Below, piece by piece: positions 17,096 to 26,061 of a DNA stretch of 64,000 nt. Source of the stretch: Pseudodesulfovibrio indicus (GTDB lineage Bacteria > Desulfobacterota > Desulfovibrionia > Desulfovibrionales > Desulfovibrionaceae); NCBI RefSeq assembly GCF_001563225.1, contig NZ_CP014206.1:744001-808000 (forward strand), given 5' to 3'. Position numbers and translations under genes: made by a program. The notes beneath the pieces were generated by a model. The model was not told where the DNA came from and made no database searches. It saw only the letters and a list, made by a program, of their open reading frames with translations. How positions within the stretch are numbered: the stretch's first letter is position 1; each line of letters begins with the position of its first letter.

Positions 17096-17761
17096 GTGTC
17101 CCTGTCCGAAGAACTGAAGGAGCTGCGCCGCGCGCGCAGGCAGGCCGAAAACCGGCTGCACCGGCTGTCCGCCCTGGGCGAGCAGCTGCACGCCGAGCAC
17201 GGCCGGGTGCGGCGGTCGCTCGACGAGGTGCGCGGGTTCCTGGACCTGGCTCCGCGCGCCAGGGATACCCTGGAGGAGCTGTCCACCACCCTGTTCGGGC
17301 GCATCCTGGACGAGGTGGAGGCCAACCTGACCCACGCCATCCGCGAGATACTGGGACAGGACCGGGTGGTGGTCACCGAGCGCGAGGTCAAGTCCAACCG
17401 GCTCCAGATCCATTTCATGATCCGCAACCAGGGGCGCGAGGACGAGATCGAGGACATCATGACCGGCCAGGGCGGCTCGGTCTGCAACATCCTGTCCGTG
17501 GGGCTGCGGCTCATCGCCCTGTCCCAGCTGCCCCGCGAGTCCCATCGGCCCTTCCTGGTCCTGGACGAGCAGGACTGCTGGCTCAAGCCCGGCCTGATCC
17601 CCAAATTCATGAAGCTGATCCAGGAGATCGCGGCCCGGCTGGAGCTGCAGCTGCTGGTCATCAGCCACCATCCCCTGGACCTCTTCGCCGGGTCCGCGGA
17701 CCGCATCTTCGAGCTGGTGCCGGACCGCGAGGCCGGGGCCAGGATCGAGCGCGTCAAGTAG
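17096..17761 (+). CDS. Rad50/SbcC-like ATPase, C-terminal half only (split Rad50)
   Basis: 221 residues with a GTG start immediately after the previous stop. Residues 1-55 are coiled coil. The C-terminal ATPase lobe has an ABC-type signature in TGQGGSVCNILSVGLRL (123-139), Walker B with catalytic glutamate FLVLDEQD (153-160) and the switch histidine in VISHHP (188-193). There is no Walker A, which lies in the protein encoded at 14475-15833. The signature differs from the classical SGGQ but agrees with the GGG..S..LRL form of some phage and bacterial SbcC-like ATPases. Assembly with the N-terminal half is inferred from complementary motifs and gene order. Confidence 0.88.
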   Translation: MSLSEELKELRRARRQAENRLHRLSALGEQLHAEHGRVRRSLDEVRGFLDLAPRARDTLEELSTTLFGRILDEVEANLTHAIREILGQDRVVVTEREVKSNRLQIHFMIRNQGREDEIEDIMTGQGGSVCNILSVGLRLIALSQLPRESHRPFLVLDEQDCWLKPGLIPKFMKLIQEIAARLELQLLVISHHPLDLFAGSADRIFELVPDREAGARIERVK

Positions 17762-17794
17762 CCCGCCCGATAGCGGCCCGCTCCGTTTTATCTC

Positions 17795-18577
17795 TTACAG
17801 CCAGGTAACCCGCGCCGCGTTCCGGGGCGGAACGAGAAGGTGCTTCAGCCGGGGGTGTCCCAGCATGATCGCGCCGCCCACCTTGTTGCCCGCGGGCACG
17901 CCCAGGGCCGGGAGCAGGTCGGGAATCGCCGCGCTCGCGGCGGTCACCAGCCCGGCCCAGCAGGTGCCCAGCCCCATGGTCGCGGCCAGCAGCTCCATGT
18001 AGGTCAGGGCGATGGTCCCGTCGATGGCGGTCCAGAGGTAGTCGGCTGGCCCGTGGACAACCGCCAGGGCCGTGGCGTTGCGCAGGATCACGTCCCGTCC
18101 CTGCCGGGCCGTCTCCACGTAGTGTGAGCGCGCCGGGTTGCCGCTCATCCACTCGATCGACAGTTCCCGGACGCGGTCAAGCCGTTGCGGGTCCCGGATC
18201 ATGGTCCAGGACAGTTGCTGGGCGTTGGACGCCGTGGGCGCCCGCCGGGCCGCTTCCAGCAGCCGTTCCAGCTGTTCCCGCGCGATGGGCTTGTTGCGGA
18301 AGGCGCGGGCCGAGCGGCGGGAAACGAGCAGGTTCTCCATGGCCTCGGCATCGGGCCGGTCCTCGGGAACGGGGCGATAATCCTCGGCAGGCGTCAACGC
18401 GTTGTCCAGGGCGTTGGTGGGGCAGACGGCCACGCAGTGTCCGCAGCGGATGCAGCGGTCGGCGGCCCCGCCGATTTCCTCGGGAACGGCCCCGCCGTCC
18501 ATCCTGATCAGGTTGACGGGGCAGGCCTGGACGCAGAGTCCGTCCCGGGCGCATTTTCGGGCATCGATGGTGATCAT
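17795..18577 (-). CDS. Ferredoxin-nitroreductase fusion protein
   Basis: 260 residues. The first 60 hold two 4Fe-4S motifs: CARDGLCVQACP and CIRCGHCVAVCP. Residues 80-260 are an FMN-dependent nitroreductase fold, with RRSARAF, RAPTASNAQ and the late GLGTCWAGL block. It probably reduces an unknown substrate with electrons from ferredoxin. It converges on the Rad50-like operon with 33 bases between and diverges from the presumed non-coding RNA. Confidence 0.92.
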   Translation of the reverse strand: MITIDARKCARDGLCVQACPVNLIRMDGGAVPEEIGGAADRCIRCGHCVAVCPTNALDNALTPAEDYRPVPEDRPDAEAMENLLVSRRSARAFRNKPIAREQLERLLEAARRAPTASNAQQLSWTMIRDPQRLDRVRELSIEWMSGNPARSHYVETARQGRDVILRNATALAVVHGPADYLWTAIDGTIALTYMELLAATMGLGTCWAGLVTAASAAIPDLLPALGVPAGNKVGGAIMLGHPRLKHLLVPPRNAARVTWL

Positions 18578-18717
18578 CGAGAACAGTCTCCTGTGTCGGG
18601 TTGTTGATTTTCCCCCACCCTAGCACCTGGCGCGCGCAAGGCAAGAAGGCACTAGGCGGTGTCCCGGTTCCCTGCGGGAAACCGTCCCCTGTCGCCGGGA
18701 ATCGCCGTTCGCCCCTC

Positions 18718-18745
18718 TGGACAACCCGTCCGGGATGCTTATCTA
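18718..18745 (+). promoter_or_regulatory. Predicted promoter of the non-coding RNA
   Basis: TGGACA is followed after 16 bases by TATCTA; the overlapping TATATAG gives an alternative -10. Confidence 0.5.
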
Positions 18746-18750
18746 TATAG

Positions 18751-18954
18751 TGCCGACATTGGCCACAAGGGAGACCTGAAAGGGATCGGCCCATGACATA
18801 AAGACGAGCAACCTTAGCGGAGGGTGCGAACCGTTAAACCTCTCAAAGCCATATATCAGCGAATCGAGTCGCGACCCGCAAAACAGTAGTGTGCGCATAG
18901 GCCCCGAGGCGTCAGCCAGGGCTTGCCGGGAAACCCGGACAGCGCACTTTTTTT
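18751..18954 (+). ncRNA. Candidate structured non-coding RNA of unknown class
   Basis: This roughly 200-base stretch has a promoter-like start, no plausible coding frame and a terminator-like end. GTGCGC (18891-18896) pairs with GCGCAC (18942-18947) immediately before seven T residues, enclosing smaller hairpins such as CCGGG-AAA-CCCGG. Near the 5' end GCCGA can pair with TCGGC, and GAGG with CCTC farther on. I compared it by eye with 6S, SRP, tmRNA, RNase P and common riboswitches and found no match. The next plus-strand gene is over 1 kb away, so a riboswitch is unlikely. Confidence 0.45.
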
Positions 18955-18993
18955 GCGCCCTATTTCCGGGCGGCGGGCTGATCCGGCCCCGGC

Positions 18994-19947
18994 CTAGTTC
19001 AGCGTGGGATTGAAGGCCAGGTACACGGCGAAGACCGCCAGGGACGCCACCGTGTTCACGGTCAGCACGTTGTTCACGTAGCGCCGCTCCTCGTGGTCCT
19101 CGGGTTTCATGAACAGGGGGATGATGAACGGCGGGGGCAGGATGAGCATGGTGAACAGCCCGGCCTGGAAGGGGTGGCCCAGGCCGAGCAGGTCGCCCAG
19201 GAACAGGCGGTTCAGCAGGAGCGCCAGGGGGATGAGGCAGGCCATGCGGAAGGCCACGGTGCCGACGACGTCCTTGAGGCCGTGGGCCTCCAGCCGGAAC
19301 CCGTAGCCCACGATGACCAGGATGAGGGGGATGGTCATCCGTCCGAGGATGTCCAGGGTGGCCATGATTCCGCCCAGGACCGGGCCGGTGTACAGGGTCT
19401 CCCGCGCGCCGAGCAGGTTCAGGGTCACGCCGAGCAGGATGGCGAGAATGGGCGGGGCCTTGACGAAGGCGGCGGCGAGCCTGAGCGGGTCCCGGACGTT
19501 GTCGCGCATGATCAGCAGCACGGACAGGAACGGGAACCAGATGAAGAACTCGTGCCCCAGCCCGATGACCGCGATGTACCCGATGGCCTCCATGCCGTAG
19601 GAGGTCCCGAACAGGGACACGCCGAGCATGCCGAACTCGAACCCGGTGACCAGCAGCGGGAAATAGGGGTGGGTGATGCGCAGGACGCGCGCCGTGAGCC
19701 TGCCCAGCCCGTACATGAACACGCACAACCCGAAGATGACGGCCATGACCGCCAGGTAGGAGACCTTCAGCTCCAGGTTGAGGAAGGAGGCGAAGAGCAC
19801 CGAGGGCAGGGCCACGTTCAGGGCCAGCCACTTCAGCCCCTCCACCGTGTGCTCCGAGATGAAGGCGTAGCGCCGCAGCCGGTTGCCGAGAATGATCAGC
19901 AGCAGGATGGGCAGGACCTGGTTCAGGGTGTCGGCGAAATGTTCCAT
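18994..19947 (-). CDS. AEC-family transporter (auxin efflux carrier type)
   Basis: 317 residues with about ten hydrophobic helices, arranged as two five-helix halves. The family hallmarks are LPILLLIILGNRLRR near the N-terminus, NVALPSVLF in the first half, and a cytoplasmic loop with VKAPPILAILLGV. Bacterial members export or import small organic acids such as malate; the substrate here cannot be told. It stands alone, divergent from the RND adaptor gene 128 bases away. Confidence 0.9.
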   Translation of the reverse strand: MEHFADTLNQVLPILLLIILGNRLRRYAFISEHTVEGLKWLALNVALPSVLFASFLNLELKVSYLAVMAVIFGLCVFMYGLGRLTARVLRITHPYFPLLVTGFEFGMLGVSLFGTSYGMEAIGYIAVIGLGHEFFIWFPFLSVLLIMRDNVRDPLRLAAAFVKAPPILAILLGVTLNLLGARETLYTGPVLGGIMATLDILGRMTIPLILVIVGYGFRLEAHGLKDVVGTVAFRMACLIPLALLLNRLFLGDLLGLGHPFQAGLFTMLILPPPFIIPLFMKPEDHEERRYVNNVLTVNTVASLAVFAVYLAFNPTLN

Positions 19948-20075
19948 GACGTTCTCCGGGCCGGTTGGGGTCGTTTCCCGATACCCTCTTTCGGCCCCTG
20001 CGGCAACACGGGCGGGACCGGACCGGGCTACATGAACGTGGCGGACCGGTCCGTTTTCGTGCTATCGATACCGGC

Positions 20076-21206
20076 ATGAGAAAACTCTTCCTGAACATAT
20101 CGTCACTCGTCACGGTTGCGCTCCTGCTCGCGGGGTGCGGCTCCGAACCCCCGGCCACGGGCGGCAGGGCGTCGAACGTCGAACCGCGGGCCACGGCCCA
20201 GGCCGAGCGGACCGTGCTGCCGCGCCTGTACGACGCCGTGGGCACGGTCCAGGCCAAGACCGACATCCGGGTGGAGGCCCAGGTTACGGGCCGGGTGCTG
20301 GAAGTCCTGGTCCGGCCCGGCGACAAGGTGGCCAAGGGCGACCGTATGGTGGTCCTGGACAGCCGCGCCTCCCAGACCCGGCTGGAGCGGTCCCGCCAGG
20401 CCCAGGCCTCGGCATCGAGCATGACCGCCCAGGCGCGCGACGCCCTGGCCTCGGCCCAGGCCGCCTTCAACAAGGCGGAATCCACCTGGCAGCGCATGAG
20501 CCAGTTGTTCGAGCAGAAGGTGGTCACCGCCGAGGAGGTGGAGAAGGCAGAGTCCGCCTATCTCCAGGCCAAGGCCGGGCTGAACCAGGCCGAGCAGGGC
20601 GTGGCCGCCGCCGAGGCCCGCGCCCGCGAGGCGGGCAAGGTGGTCCAGGAGGCCGAGATCGACGTGGGCTACACCACCATCACGGCCCAGGAGCCGGGCG
20701 AGGTGGCCAAGCGGCTGGCCGAGCCGGGCGACCTGGCGTTCCCCGGCAAGGAGCTGCTCACCCTGCACACCGGCGGGTCCATGCACCTGGAGGCCATGGT
20801 CCGCGAATCCCTGATCGGCAGGCTGCGGCTCGGCGACGGGCTGACCGTGTACATCTCTGCGCTGGGCGAAAAGGAACCGCTCTCCGGCGTGGTCGAGGAG
20901 ATCGAGCCCCTGGCCGACCCCGTGACCCGCACCTTCCTGGTCAAGGTCCGGCTGCCGGAGCGGCCCGGCATCTACCCCGGCATGTTCGGGCGGCTGATGG
21001 TCCCCCTGGGCGACAAGGAGGCCGTGCTGGTGCCGCGCGAGGCGGTCCGGCGCGTGGGCCAGCTTGAAACCGTGACCGTCAGGTCCGAGCAGGGCTGGCA
21101 GCCGGTCTACGTGCGCACGGGCGAGACCGTGGGCGACAAGGTCGAGATCCTGTCCGGCCTGTCCGGCGGCGAGACCGTGGCCCTGGCCAGTGACGGAGGG
21201 AACTGA
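20076..21206 (+). CDS. RND efflux periplasmic adaptor lipoprotein
   Basis: 376 residues. The start is set by the lipoprotein signal MRKLFLNIS...LLLAGC, with lipid attachment at the cysteine. It has a barrel-sandwich/lipoyl half (VEAQVTGRVLEVLVRPGDKV), an alanine-rich alpha-hairpin (about 100-190), the second lipoyl half (YTTITAQEPGEVAKRLAEPG) and beta-barrel and membrane-proximal domains. It would link the inner-membrane pump encoded next to an outer-membrane channel. Its stop overlaps the pump start. No TolC-like gene is nearby. Confidence 0.93.
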   Translation: MRKLFLNISSLVTVALLLAGCGSEPPATGGRASNVEPRATAQAERTVLPRLYDAVGTVQAKTDIRVEAQVTGRVLEVLVRPGDKVAKGDRMVVLDSRASQTRLERSRQAQASASSMTAQARDALASAQAAFNKAESTWQRMSQLFEQKVVTAEEVEKAESAYLQAKAGLNQAEQGVAAAEARAREAGKVVQEAEIDVGYTTITAQEPGEVAKRLAEPGDLAFPGKELLTLHTGGSMHLEAMVRESLIGRLRLGDGLTVYISALGEKEPLSGVVEEIEPLADPVTRTFLVKVRLPERPGIYPGMFGRLMVPLGDKEAVLVPREAVRRVGQLETVTVRSEQGWQPVYVRTGETVGDKVEILSGLSGGETVALASDGGN

Positions 21207-24200
21207 TGCAGCCCGACCCGTCCCGGGTGACCGGGGTCCTGCCCGCGTTCGTCCGCTATTTCCTGACCTCGCAGATGTCCGTCATCCTGGCGCTCGCCTC
21301 GCTCCTGGTGGGCGCGGCCGCCATCCTGGTCACCCCGCGCGAGGAAGAGCCGCAGATCGTGGTGCCCATGGCCGACGTCCTGGTCCAGGTGCCGGGCAGC
21401 TCCGCCGAAGAGGTGGAGAAGCTCGTGACCACGCCGCTGGAGCGGCTCCTGTGGCAGATCGACGGCGTGGAGTACGTCTATTCCATCTCGTCCAAGGACC
21501 GGACCGCCGTGACCGTCCGCTTCTTTGTCGGCGAGGACCGCGAGGACTCGCTCATCAAGCTCCACAACACCATTCTCAAGAACCAGGACCTGGCCCCGGC
21601 CATCGTCTCCGGGTGGGTGGTCAAGCCGGTGGAGATCGACGACGTGCCCATCGTCAACCTGACCCTGCACGCCGCGAACGGGTTCGAGGACCGCTATTCC
21701 GATTTCGACCTGCGGCGCATGGCCGAGGAGCTGTTCCACCGGCTGGCCGAGGTGGAGGACGTGTCCCGCGTGACCCTGCATTCGGGCCGCCCGCGCGAGG
21801 TGCGGGTGGAGGTCCAGCCCGACCGCATGGCCGGGTTCCACGTCTCGCCCCAGGAGATATTCACCGCCCTCAAGGGCGCGGACAGCGCCCTGGCCGCAGG
21901 CGCGTTCGTGTCCGGCGACGTCCGGACCCCGGTGGTCAGCCAGTCCTTCCTGCTCTCCGCCGATGACGCCGCGTCCCTGGTGGTGGGCGTGTTCAACGAC
22001 AAGCCGGTCTACCTGCGCGACGTGGCCGAGATCATCGACGGCCCGGCGGAACCGGAGAGCTATTCGCGCATCGGGTTCTCAGACCTCCACATGACCGGAA
22101 GCGGCGCGCAGCCGGAGAACGTCTCCCGGCCCGCCGTGACCATCGGCCTGTCCAAGAAGAAGGGCGTCAACGCCGTGGGCGTGGCCGAAGCGGTCATCGA
22201 GCGCGCCCATGAACTCGAACGCGACGCGCTGCCCGAGGGCGTGACCCTGACCGTGACCCGCGACTACGGCCAGACCGCCCACGCCAAGGTCAACGACCTG
22301 CTTTCCTCTCTGTTCTTCGCCATCATCACGGTCATCGCGCTGCTCGCCTTCACCCTGGGCTGGCGCGAGGCGCTGGTGGTGGCCCTGGCCGTGCCCATGA
22401 GCTTCTCCCTGGCCCTGTTCGTCAACTACCTCATGGGGTACACCATCAACCGCGTGACCCTGTTCGCGCTCATCCTTTCGCTGGGCCTGGTGGTGGACGA
22501 CCCGATCACCAACGTGGACAACATCCAGCGCCACATCCGCATGGGGCTGCGCGACCCGCTGGAGGCCACCCTGGCCGCCGTCAAGGAGGTCCTGCCCCCG
22601 GTGATCCTGTCCACCCTGGCGATCATCGTCTCCTTTGCCCCGCTCTTCTTCATCACCGGCATGATGGGGCCGTACATGGCCCCCATGGCCGCCAACGTGC
22701 CGCTGACCGTGTCGTTTTCCACCTTGGCCGCCCTGACCGTGGTGCCGTGGATGGCCTACCTGCTGCTGCGCAATCGCGGGCCGAAGAAGGCGTCCCCCGG
22801 CGCCGATTCCGACGCGGCGGAAAAGAAGGTCCCGTCCCGGCTGCTCCGAGCCTACGGCGCGGTCATCACCCCGTTCCTGGAAAGGGCGCGCAACCGCAGG
22901 CTCCTGTTCCTCGGCATCCTGGCCGGGCTGGGATTGTGCGCCGGGCTGGTGCTCCTGCGGCTGGTGCCGCTCAAGATGCTGCCCTTCGACAACAAGAACG
23001 AATTCCAGATTCTCGTGGACCTGGACGAGGGGACCACCCTGGAGCGGACGGACCGGGCCGTGCGCGAGTTCGAATCCTACCTGCGCACCGTACCGGAGGT
23101 GACCGACTTCATCACCTATGCGGGCTCGCCCTCGCCCATGGACTTCAACGGCATGGTCCGCCACTACTACTGGCGCGAACAGCCCAACCTCGCGGACATC
23201 CGCGTGAACCTAAAGGACAAGTCCGACCGCGACATGCAGTCCCACGCCATCGTCCTGCGGCTGCGCAACGACCTCCAGGCCATTGCGGACCGCAACCACG
23301 TGCGCATGAAGCTCATCGAGACCCCGCCCGGCCCGCCGGTCATCGCGACCCTCACCGCCGAGATATACGGGCAGCCGGGAATGGATTACCGGACGCTTAT
23401 CGACTCTGCGCGCAAGGTAGAGGATACAATGGGGAAATTGCCGGGTCTGGTGGACCTGGATGACTCCTCCGAAACCGACCGGACCATGTATGACTTCGTG
23501 CTCGACAAGGAGAAGGCCGCCCTGCACGGGGTGACCACCGCGGCCGTGGTCGAGACGTTGCGCCTCGCCCTGTCCGGCTCGGTGCCCGCGTCCGTGCACC
23601 TGGCCCACGAGCGCCAGCCCCTGCCCGTGCGCGTGGTCCTGCCCGTGCGGCTGCGCACCGGCCCGGACACCCTGGGCGAGCTGCGCATGAAGACCGCGTC
23701 CGGGGCCATGGTCCCCCTGGCCGAGCTGGGTTCCTTCCGCGAGGTCCCGGCGGAGCAGCCCATCTATCACAAGAACCTGCGGCGCGTGGCCTACGTCTAT
23801 GCAGAGACGGCGGGCATCCCGCCGGGCGAGGGGGTCATCGACCTCATGTCCATGCTCAAGAGCGACCCGCTGCCGCCGGGCGTGACCGCCGAATGGGCGG
23901 GCGAGGGCGAATGGAAGATCACCCTGGACGTGTTCCGCGACCTCGGCCTGGCCTTCGGGGCCGCGCTCATCGGCATCTTCATCCTGCTGGTGGGCCAGAC
24001 CGGCTCCTTTGTCATGCCCACCCTGATCATGTCCGCCATCCCGCTGACCCTGCTCGGCATCCTGCCCGGATTCTGGCTGCTCAACGTTGTTGCGGGCGGC
24101 ACCGTGGGCGGGTTCGGCGACCCGGTCTTCTTCACCGCCACATCCATGATCGGCATGATCGCCCTGGGCGGCATCGTCATCCGCAACTCCCTGGTGCTCA

Positions 24201-24484
24201 TCGAGTTCATCCAGTCCGAGGTGGCCGACGGCAAGCCGCTCAAGGAGGCCATCGTCCAGTCCGGGGCCGTGCGCATGCGGCCCATCGTGCTCACCGCCCT
24301 GACCACCGCGCTGGGCGCGTGGCCCATCACCCTGGACCCGATCTTCTCCGGCCTGGCCTGGGCGCTGATCTTCGGGCTGGTGGCCTCCACCCTGTTCACC
24401 CTGGTGGTGGTGCCGAGCGGCTACTACGCCCTGTACGGCGGCAAGGAAGAGGGTGCGCAAGGCGAAGCAGCGAAGCGGAACTGA
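21206..24484 (+). CDS. RND-family efflux pump permease
   Basis: 1092 residues with the twelve-helix, two-porter-loop RND architecture. The proton-relay region is LGLVVDDPITNVDN in helix 4, and the N-terminus is VRYFLTSQMSVILALASLL. The sequence resembles the AcrB/MdtB superfamily more than heavy-metal CusA pumps; the substrate is unknown. Residues near 520-545 form a hydrophilic linker (GPKKASPGADSDAAEKK) between the halves. The gene overlaps the adaptor stop by one base and is followed by a palindromic element that could end transcription. Confidence 0.93.
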   Translation: MQPDPSRVTGVLPAFVRYFLTSQMSVILALASLLVGAAAILVTPREEEPQIVVPMADVLVQVPGSSAEEVEKLVTTPLERLLWQIDGVEYVYSISSKDRTAVTVRFFVGEDREDSLIKLHNTILKNQDLAPAIVSGWVVKPVEIDDVPIVNLTLHAANGFEDRYSDFDLRRMAEELFHRLAEVEDVSRVTLHSGRPREVRVEVQPDRMAGFHVSPQEIFTALKGADSALAAGAFVSGDVRTPVVSQSFLLSADDAASLVVGVFNDKPVYLRDVAEIIDGPAEPESYSRIGFSDLHMTGSGAQPENVSRPAVTIGLSKKKGVNAVGVAEAVIERAHELERDALPEGVTLTVTRDYGQTAHAKVNDLLSSLFFAIITVIALLAFTLGWREALVVALAVPMSFSLALFVNYLMGYTINRVTLFALILSLGLVVDDPITNVDNIQRHIRMGLRDPLEATLAAVKEVLPPVILSTLAIIVSFAPLFFITGMMGPYMAPMAANVPLTVSFSTLAALTVVPWMAYLLLRNRGPKKASPGADSDAAEKKVPSRLLRAYGAVITPFLERARNRRLLFLGILAGLGLCAGLVLLRLVPLKMLPFDNKNEFQILVDLDEGTTLERTDRAVREFESYLRTVPEVTDFITYAGSPSPMDFNGMVRHYYWREQPNLADIRVNLKDKSDRDMQSHAIVLRLRNDLQAIADRNHVRMKLIETPPGPPVIATLTAEIYGQPGMDYRTLIDSARKVEDTMGKLPGLVDLDDSSETDRTMYDFVLDKEKAALHGVTTAAVVETLRLALSGSVPASVHLAHERQPLPVRVVLPVRLRTGPDTLGELRMKTASGAMVPLAELGSFREVPAEQPIYHKNLRRVAYVYAETAGIPPGEGVIDLMSMLKSDPLPPGVTAEWAGEGEWKITLDVFRDLGLAFGAALIGIFILLVGQTGSFVMPTLIMSAIPLTLLGILPGFWLLNVVAGGTVGGFGDPVFFTATSMIGMIALGGIVIRNSLVLIEFIQSEVADGKPLKEAIVQSGAVRMRPIVLTALTTALGAWPITLDPIFSGLAWALIFGLVASTLFTLVVVPSGYYALYGGKEEGAQGEAAKRN

Positions 24485-24486
24485 TC

Positions 24487-24580
24487 GGAAGGGAAAGCCT
24501 CCGGCGGCCAGAGAACCTTTGAAAAGGTTCTCTGGACTCTCCAAACTTTTTGGGTCGCTGCGCGAAGTCCGTGCCGAAGC
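24487..24580 (+). repeat. Modular palindromic repeat, copy 1 (short form)
   Basis: GCCTCCGGCGG leads into a 13-bp hairpin (CCAGAGAACCTTT, loop GA, 24508-24535), then GGACTCTCCAAACTTTTTGGG. The same order of modules recurs at 24.7, 28.3 and 43.5 kb. Here it lies just after the pump gene and may act as its terminator. Confidence 0.8.
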
Positions 24581-24671
24581 GGGAGGGCGGACTGTTTGAA
24601 GAATAAAATGGCTTGAAACATTTTACTCTCCAAATACACCACCTTCCCGCGAACGTACGTCCTCGCCGAAG

Positions 24672-24792
24672 GCGCGACAAGAAGTTTGGGAGGGTCCAGG
24701 GAACCCTTTTCAAAGGGTTCCCTGGCGGGGTTCGGGGCAGAGCCCCGACGGGTGCAGGGCAGCGCCCTGCCCGCCGGAGGCCCTTTCCTGAC
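24672..24792 (-). repeat. Modular palindromic repeat, copy 2 (long form, inverted)
   Basis: Read on the minus strand it has the CCTCCGGCGG module, then two extra GC hairpins (GCAGGGCGCTGCCCTGC and CGGGGCTCTGCCCCG). The central 14-bp hairpin (24696-24725) and GGACCCTCCCAAACTT follow. It faces copy 1 and lies directly downstream of the DUF6125 gene. Confidence 0.8.
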
Positions 24793-25518
24793 CTACTCCC
24801 CGTCCAGGGTGAACCGCCAGGCGCAGACCCACTCTTCGGGATGGTCGTCGGGCGGACAGCCCACGCAGGTGCAGCGCAGCCGGGGATCGACCTCGCGGGC
24901 GAGGGACGTGTATTCGGTGGTCCCGCCGGACTTGCACGGGTAGTCGGGCAGCCCGCGCCGCTTGCGGGCGGTCTGGACCCGGCAGTCGGTCATGCGGAAG
25001 ACAATGGACGCGTCGGTCTCCTCGACGAACTCCCAGCGGTTCAACCGGCCGTACATGCGCTCGGCCAGGACCGCCTTGAGGGCCGGGATACCGCCGTTGT
25101 CCGGCAGCTTCAGGAGCGCCTTGGCCCGGCGCGCCTCAAGGGGCGCGAACCGCGCCCAGCAGGTGTCGTTGACCCGCTTGGCCGCGTCCATGCCCGCGCG
25201 CTGCTCCACGGCCTGAAACCAGACCCCGTCCGCGGCCAGCCAGCCCGTGCGCAGCGCCTGGGCCGCCGCGTCCAGGACCGCCGGGTCCACGCCTTGAAAC
25301 AAGGCCCCGGATTCGCGCCCCAGGGCGCGTTCCAGCTTGCCGCTCAGGATGGCGACCAGCCGGTCTCCGGCCTCGGCCTCGGCGTCGAGCGCCCCTTCCA
25401 GCCCCAGTTGATGGACGGCTTCGGCCAGCCACAGTCCGTAGTGGGCCGCCAGTTGGCGGATGATCTCGGCCAGTTCCTGGCCCGGTATTGCGTCCCGTTC
25501 GTTTCGGCTTTGGTCCAC
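24793..25518 (-). CDS. DUF6125-family cysteine-containing protein
   Basis: About 241 residues. The GTG start at 25518 is preferred because GGGAGAA lies five bases upstream. The C-terminal half has the conserved cysteines and motifs I associate with DUF6125: DTCWARFAPLEARR, MTDCRVQTARKRRGL, YPCKSGG, then CTCVGCPPDDHPEEWVCAW. The N-terminal half is helical. The family has no known reaction; the cysteine spacing suggests metal binding or redox chemistry. It ends against a palindromic repeat. Confidence 0.75.
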   Translation of the reverse strand: MDQSRNERDAIPGQELAEIIRQLAAHYGLWLAEAVHQLGLEGALDAEAEAGDRLVAILSGKLERALGRESGALFQGVDPAVLDAAAQALRTGWLAADGVWFQAVEQRAGMDAAKRVNDTCWARFAPLEARRAKALLKLPDNGGIPALKAVLAERMYGRLNRWEFVEETDASIVFRMTDCRVQTARKRRGLPDYPCKSGGTTEYTSLAREVDPRLRCTCVGCPPDDHPEEWVCAWRFTLDGE

Positions 25519-25584
25519 GTCGTTCTCCCGGTTTCGGCCCACCACTACACGTTGACCGGCCCTCAAGGCAAGGCGGTGAAACGA

Positions 25585-26061
25585 TCAGCGCGCGAAGGCG
25601 TCCAGGAACGGCGTCTTGTCGGCGGGGGCGCAGCTGACCCACCAGACCAGGTCGCCGGAGAACCAGATCAGGTGGACCTGGCCCATGCCGTCGAACCGGT
25701 ATACGGCCAAGCCGTCGTGGTCCTCGCGGGCGGGATTTTTGAAAGGCGATTTGGGGTTTTCGAACATCTTGTGGACCATCTGTCCGGTCTGGCGGCGCGC
25801 CTCGGCCTCGGAGCTGACCCTGGAGACCCAGACCTCGGCCGGGCGCGAGTCGGGGACGGCGTAGCGGGCGATGGCCGAGGCTTCGGCCGCCAGCGCCTTG
25901 CCGTGCAGCTTGTCCACCTCGGCCTGGGCGTCCGGGCCGGCGATCAGCTCCACGCGCGGCAGGGCGCCCACGGTTTCCGGAAACAGCCCGGCCAATTCCC
26001 CGGCGTGGGCCGAGGAACAGAGCGAGAACAGGAACAGTGCGGTCAGGAGCAGGCGGCGCAT
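25585..26061 (-). CDS. Small secreted hypothetical protein
   Basis: 158 residues beginning with a clear signal peptide (MRRLLLTALFLFSLCSSAHA, cleaved after AHA). The mature part is mixed alpha/beta (VELIAGPDAQAEVDKLHG..., then YRFDGMGQVHLIWFSGDLVWW) with no recognised motif. Its start abuts the stop of the ChaN-PDZ gene, so the two are cotranscribed. Confidence 0.8.
   Translation of the reverse strand: MRRLLLTALFLFSLCSSAHAGELAGLFPETVGALPRVELIAGPDAQAEVDKLHGKALAAEASAIARYAVPDSRPAEVWVSRVSSEAEARRQTGQMVHKMFENPKSPFKNPAREDHDGLAVYRFDGMGQVHLIWFSGDLVWWVSCAPADKTPFLDAFAR

Noticed and set aside
21206-24484. Heavy-metal (CusA-type) function for the first RND pump
   Set aside because: No methionine-rich metal pathway or CusA-specific residues stand out; only a general RND call is supported.
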